In this document: positions 6,540 through 8,615 of the stretch, one piece after another
Layout: each line of letters starts with the position of its first letter
Numbering within the stretch: position 1 is the stretch's first letter
Assembly: GCA_002405445.1 (NCBI GenBank)
Contig: DHLV01000036.1
Coordinates: 1 to 8,615 of the forward strand
Direction of reading: 5' to 3'
Source: Flammeovirgaceae bacterium UBA4659
GTDB lineage: Bacteria; Bacteroidota; Bacteroidia; Cytophagales; Cyclobacteriaceae
DNA length: 8,615 nt
Notes under the pieces: generated by a model
What the model was told of the DNA's origin: nothing
What the model saw: the letters and a program-made list of their open reading frames with translations, nothing else
The model's database searches: none
Made by a program: the position numbers and the translations under genes

Positions 6540-6554
6540 TCACTTCGTTTTGGT

Positions 6555-6833
6555 ATGACATCTGTTGAGGAAAAAGAGTTAACTGATTTGCTTGAAGCCA
6601 TTGAAATCACGGAAGTGCGTGATTTGGTGGTGTACAATGATGATTTTAACACTTTTGACCACGTGATCGATACGCTCATCCGCGTGTGCAAGCACTCGCC
6701 CGAACAGGCAGAGCAGTGTACCTGGTTAATTCACTATAAGGGAAAGTGCGCGGTAAAAACCGGAAGCTGGGACGAGCTGAAACCTCAACGCGATGCCATT
6801 TGCGAAGCAGGCATTGACGCCAAAATTATTTAA
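6555..6833 (+). CDS. clpS: ATP-dependent Clp protease adaptor ClpS
   Basis: A 92-residue protein matching the ClpS fold along its length. ClpS binds proteins with N-degron residues (Leu, Phe, Tyr, Trp at the N-terminus) and hands them to ClpA or ClpC for degradation by ClpP in the cytoplasm. The substrate-pocket signature VVYNDDFNTFDHV (25-37) contains the Asn-Asp-Asp core (28-30). The second pocket segment is HYKGKC (60-65), where H60 corresponds to the conserved histidine. The N-terminal tail of about 20 residues is acidic, as usual for the unstructured part that enters the Clp channel. I start at ATG 6555; a longer reading from TTG 6528 would add nine residues encoded across the promoter element. 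Its stop codon directly abuts the recR start, so the two are co-transcribed. Confidence 0.92.
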   Translation: MTSVEEKELTDLLEAIEITEVRDLVVYNDDFNTFDHVIDTLIRVCKHSPEQAEQCTWLIHYKGKCAVKTGSWDELKPQRDAICEAGIDAKII

Positions 6834-7439
6834 GTGGAGTATCCTTCCAAATTGATCGAAGAAGCCGTTAATGAGGTTTCTAAATTGCCCGGTATTGGCA
6901 AGAAAACAGCCTTGCGATTAGTCCTCCACCTGATTAAAGAAACGGAACATCAAACGCTTGCTTTAACTGAAGCACTGAACAAGTTGCGTAAGAATATTCG
7001 CTATTGTAACACTTGTTTCAATATTTCAGATAACGAAGAGTGTGCAATCTGCACCAGCCACCGAAGGGATAAATCGATTGTGTGCGTGGTTGAAGAAAGC
7101 AAAGATGTGATGGCGATTGAAAACACTGCGCAGTATACGGGTGTGTACCATGTGTTGGGCGGTGTAATTTCACCCATTCAGGGCGTGGGCCCAGGCGATT
7201 TACAGATCGATTCGCTGGTGCAGCGGCTCACCCGCCACCCCGAGATCAAAGAAATTATTTTGGCGCTCAACCCTACCATGGAAGGTGATACCACTTGTTT
7301 TTATCTCAACCGTAAGCTACAAGGCTTTTCGGTAAAAGTTACATCGATTGCACGCGGGGTGCCTGTAGGAGGAGATTTGGAATATGCAGATGAAATTACG
7401 CTGGGGAGAAGCATTACCGCGCGAACGCTGTTCCATTAA
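6834..7439 (+). CDS. recR: Recombination mediator protein RecR
   Basis: A complete 201-residue protein of normal RecR length. RecR works with RecO (and RecF) to load RecA onto SSB-coated single-stranded DNA at gaps. The helix-hairpin-helix segment is at about 11-29 (EVSKLPGIGKKTALRL around 14-29). The four-cysteine zinc site is C58, C61, C70 and C73. The Toprim domain follows from about 81 (VCVVEESKDV, with E87) to about 175, including ALNPTMEGD (143-151). The C-terminal RGVPVGGDLEYAD is a RecR signature. The start is a GTG at 6834 immediately after the clpS TAA. It is supported because the product starts just where RecR proteins do (EYPSKLIEEAVNE). No in-frame ATG precedes the helix-hairpin-helix region. 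Translation is probably coupled to clpS. Confidence 0.95.
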   Translation: MEYPSKLIEEAVNEVSKLPGIGKKTALRLVLHLIKETEHQTLALTEALNKLRKNIRYCNTCFNISDNEECAICTSHRRDKSIVCVVEESKDVMAIENTAQYTGVYHVLGGVISPIQGVGPGDLQIDSLVQRLTRHPEIKEIILALNPTMEGDTTCFYLNRKLQGFSVKVTSIARGVPVGGDLEYADEITLGRSITARTLFH

Positions 7440-7444
7440 TTCAG

Positions 7445-7452
7445 TATATTTG
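7445..7452 (+). promoter_or_regulatory. -7 promoter element for the toxin-antitoxin cassette
   Basis: TATATTTG is an exact TAnnTTTG match six bases after the recR stop codon and 19 bp before the antitoxin ATG at 7472. No clear -33 element is seen in the recR end. It gives the cassette, and probably the aminotransferase gene behind it, its own start of transcription. Confidence 0.45.
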
Positions 7453-7471
7453 AAATCATAATTTTTGACCA

Positions 7472-7636
7472 ATGTCAATTGTCATCAAAAAGAAGTCACC
7501 AAAAAAGAATCTTTCTAAAAGGTTCAATAAAGCCATTGGCTCCAAAGGTGTAGACACCATGAAATATTGTGGCGTGATTAAGCTCCCAAAAGATGCTCTG
7601 GCCATTCAAAAAGAATTGAGAAATGAATGGGAATAG
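7472..7636 (+). CDS. Small basic protein, putative antitoxin of the PIN toxin
   Basis: A 54-residue reading frame, ATG 7472 to TAG 7634-7636. The first third is very lysine-rich (KKK at 6-8, KK at 11-12) and could bind DNA or RNA. The middle has a short hydrophobic stretch (CGVIKLPKDAL, 33-43), and the end is LRNEWE (49-54). The evidence that it is real is its position: a TAnnTTTG element lies just upstream, and it overlaps the start of the PIN toxin gene by 14 bp, the usual order and overlap for an antitoxin. C-termini ending in R-x-E-W-E/D are, to my recollection, common in antitoxins paired with PIN toxins in this phylum. I do not recognise a named antitoxin fold, so the function rests on context. 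Confidence 0.7.
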   Translation: MSIVIKKKSPKKNLSKRFNKAIGSKGVDTMKYCGVIKLPKDALAIQKELRNEWE

Positions 7637-7991
7637 TGTTGTGCTAGACACTAATATTGTTCTCTATCTTTTAAATGGTGACCAAATCCTTTCGGAATTG
7701 CTTTATCAAAAAAAACTTTACCTGTCTTTTATTTCTCAACTTGAGCTTTTAGGATATAAGGGCATTAGTGCGAAGCAGCAATTGCAAGTTTCGAAATTCA
7801 TACAAGAATGTGTGGTTATTGATATCAATGAGGAGATTAAAACTGAAGCCATTGAAATACGAAAGCAAACAAAGCTAAAACTTCCTGATACTATTGTGCT
7901 AGCTACGGCACGTTTCTTAAGTTTGCCATTAATTACGTCAGACCAAGACTTTAAAGAAATAGAATCGCCTGAAATTATTATCTATGAATAA
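7623..7991 (+). CDS. PIN-domain ribonuclease toxin (VapC-like)
   Basis: A complete 122-residue PIN domain, typical in length for VapC toxins. These are metal-dependent RNases that cut tRNA or other RNAs when released from their antitoxin. The acidic active site is intact: D9 in VVLDTNIVLYLL, E41 in SQLELLG, D89 in LPDTIVLATA and D107 in TSDQDF. ATG 7623 lies inside the antitoxin gene (14-bp overlap, different frame), which suggests coupled translation. The stop codon overlaps the start of the following aminotransferase gene by 8 bp. The cassette is visibly richer in A+T than recR and the aminotransferase gene, which suggests acquisition. The RNA target cannot be told from the sequence. Confidence 0.88.
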   Translation: MNGNSVVLDTNIVLYLLNGDQILSELLYQKKLYLSFISQLELLGYKGISAKQQLQVSKFIQECVVIDINEEIKTEAIEIRKQTKLKLPDTIVLATARFLSLPLITSDQDFKEIESPEIIIYE

Positions 7992-8615
7992 CCTGTCTAA
8001 CCGCATCAACGCCATTGAAGAATCTGCAACGCTGGCGATGGCAGCCAAAGCACGCGAATTCAAAAATCGTGGCATTGACGTCATCAACTTAAGTTTGGGC
8101 GAGCCCGACTTTAAAACCCCTCAGCATATTTGTGATGCCGCCAAGAAAGCCATCGATGATGGCAAGTATTTTTCTTACCCTCCGGTGGCCGGCTACCAAG
8201 ATTTGCGCGAAGCGCTTGCCGCCAAATACAACAAAGAAAATAACGTGCCGTACAAGGCAGAGAACATAGTCGTTTCCAATGGAGCCAAGCAATCTATCGC
8301 CAATGTGATGTTGGCATTGTTAAATCCGGGTGACGAAGTGATCGTGTTTTCGCCCTACTGGGTGAGCTACGATGCGCTGGTTCGGTTGGCCGAAGCTACA
8401 CCGGTGCTGGTGAAGGGCGGTATCGAAAATGATTTTAAAGTGACTGCTGCGCAAGTAGAAAAAGCGATTACCCCAAAAACCAAAGCCATCATTTTTTCTT
8501 CACCTTGCAATCCAACCGGCTCGGTTTTCTCTAAAAATGAGTTGCAAGACATTGCCAATGTAGTGTTGAAGCATCCAAACCTATTGGTGATTGCCGATGA
8601 GATTTATGAACACAT
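7984..8615 (+). CDS. Class I pyridoxal-phosphate aminotransferase (aspartate type), 3' end outside window
   Basis: The first 210 residues of an open frame that continues past the window; the family is about 400 residues long. Fold type I aminotransferase landmarks are LGEPDFKTP (38-46), YPPVAGYQDLREA (65-77), VSNGAKQSI (97-105, phosphate-binding loop), SPYWVSY (123-129, ring-stacking aromatic), SPCNPTG (173-179) and ADEIYEH (204-210, whose Asp and Tyr contact the cofactor). This pattern fits the aspartate aminotransferase Ib group, which moves the amino group between aspartate or a related amino acid and 2-oxoglutarate. Substrate choice (aspartate, prephenate, aromatic) cannot be settled without the C-terminal half, which also holds the Schiff-base lysine. 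ATG 7984 overlaps the PIN stop (ATGAATAA), and no promoter is visible in the end of the toxin gene, so it is probably transcribed with the cassette. Confidence 0.9.
   Translation, partial: MNNLSNRINAIEESATLAMAAKAREFKNRGIDVINLSLGEPDFKTPQHICDAAKKAIDDGKYFSYPPVAGYQDLREALAAKYNKENNVPYKAENIVVSNGAKQSIANVMLALLNPGDEVIVFSPYWVSYDALVRLAEATPVLVKGGIENDFKVTAAQVEKAITPKTKAIIFSSPCNPTGSVFSKNELQDIANVVLKHPNLLVIADEIYEH

Noticed and set aside
6528..6554. Nine-codon N-terminal extension of ClpS from a TTG start
   Set aside because: The extension runs through the TATTTTTG promoter element, and ClpS homology fits a start at 6555.

Overview
The window looks like chromosomal DNA from a member of the Bacteroidota, probably of the Cytophagia type. 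The evidence is as follows: several start sites are preceded by the phylum's TAnnTTTG -7 promoter element; start codons lack clear Shine-Dalgarno sequences; the dihydroorotase is of the class I type with a DDQVHFREPG metal site; there is a large secreted Asp-box (BNR) repeat protein; and ClpS and RecR resemble homologues from that phylum. The genus cannot be told from the sequence alone.

Layout from left to right. Positions 1-114 are a repeat-rich spacer with a hairpin. A DEAD-box RNA helicase (115-1350, minus) and a dihydroorotase gene, pyrC (1377-2717, plus), are transcribed divergently from a 26-bp gap. Next come a tRNA-His(GTG) gene with a well-formed promoter and a hairpin terminator (2725-2896). 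A GIY-YIG nuclease gene (2903-3160) starts 6 bp after that terminator. It is followed by about 100 bp of nested inverted repeats and then by a second copy of the tRNA-His 3' end plus terminator (3264-3312). A 1023-residue exported Asp-box repeat protein (3356-6427, minus) fills the centre. On the right, clpS and recR form a tight plus-strand pair (6555-7439). They are followed by a two-gene cassette of a small putative antitoxin and a PIN-domain (VapC-like) toxin (7472-7991). The last start codon of this run belongs to a class I aminotransferase that is cut by the window edge (7984-8615).

The most unusual part is 2848-3312. The last 14 bases of the tRNA-His gene, its 3' flank and its terminator (49 bp, 46 identical) are directly repeated 416 bp apart, bracketing one GIY-YIG gene and its structured tail. 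This is the geometry of an element integrated at a tRNA 3' end, but with no integrase and only a small nuclease as cargo. I read it as a possible minimal tRNA-targeting mobile unit; that is inference. The other genes are mostly housekeeping: RNA remodelling, pyrimidine synthesis, N-degron delivery to Clp protease, recombinational repair and amino-acid metabolism. The toxin-antitoxin cassette is a probable later insertion between recR and the aminotransferase gene.
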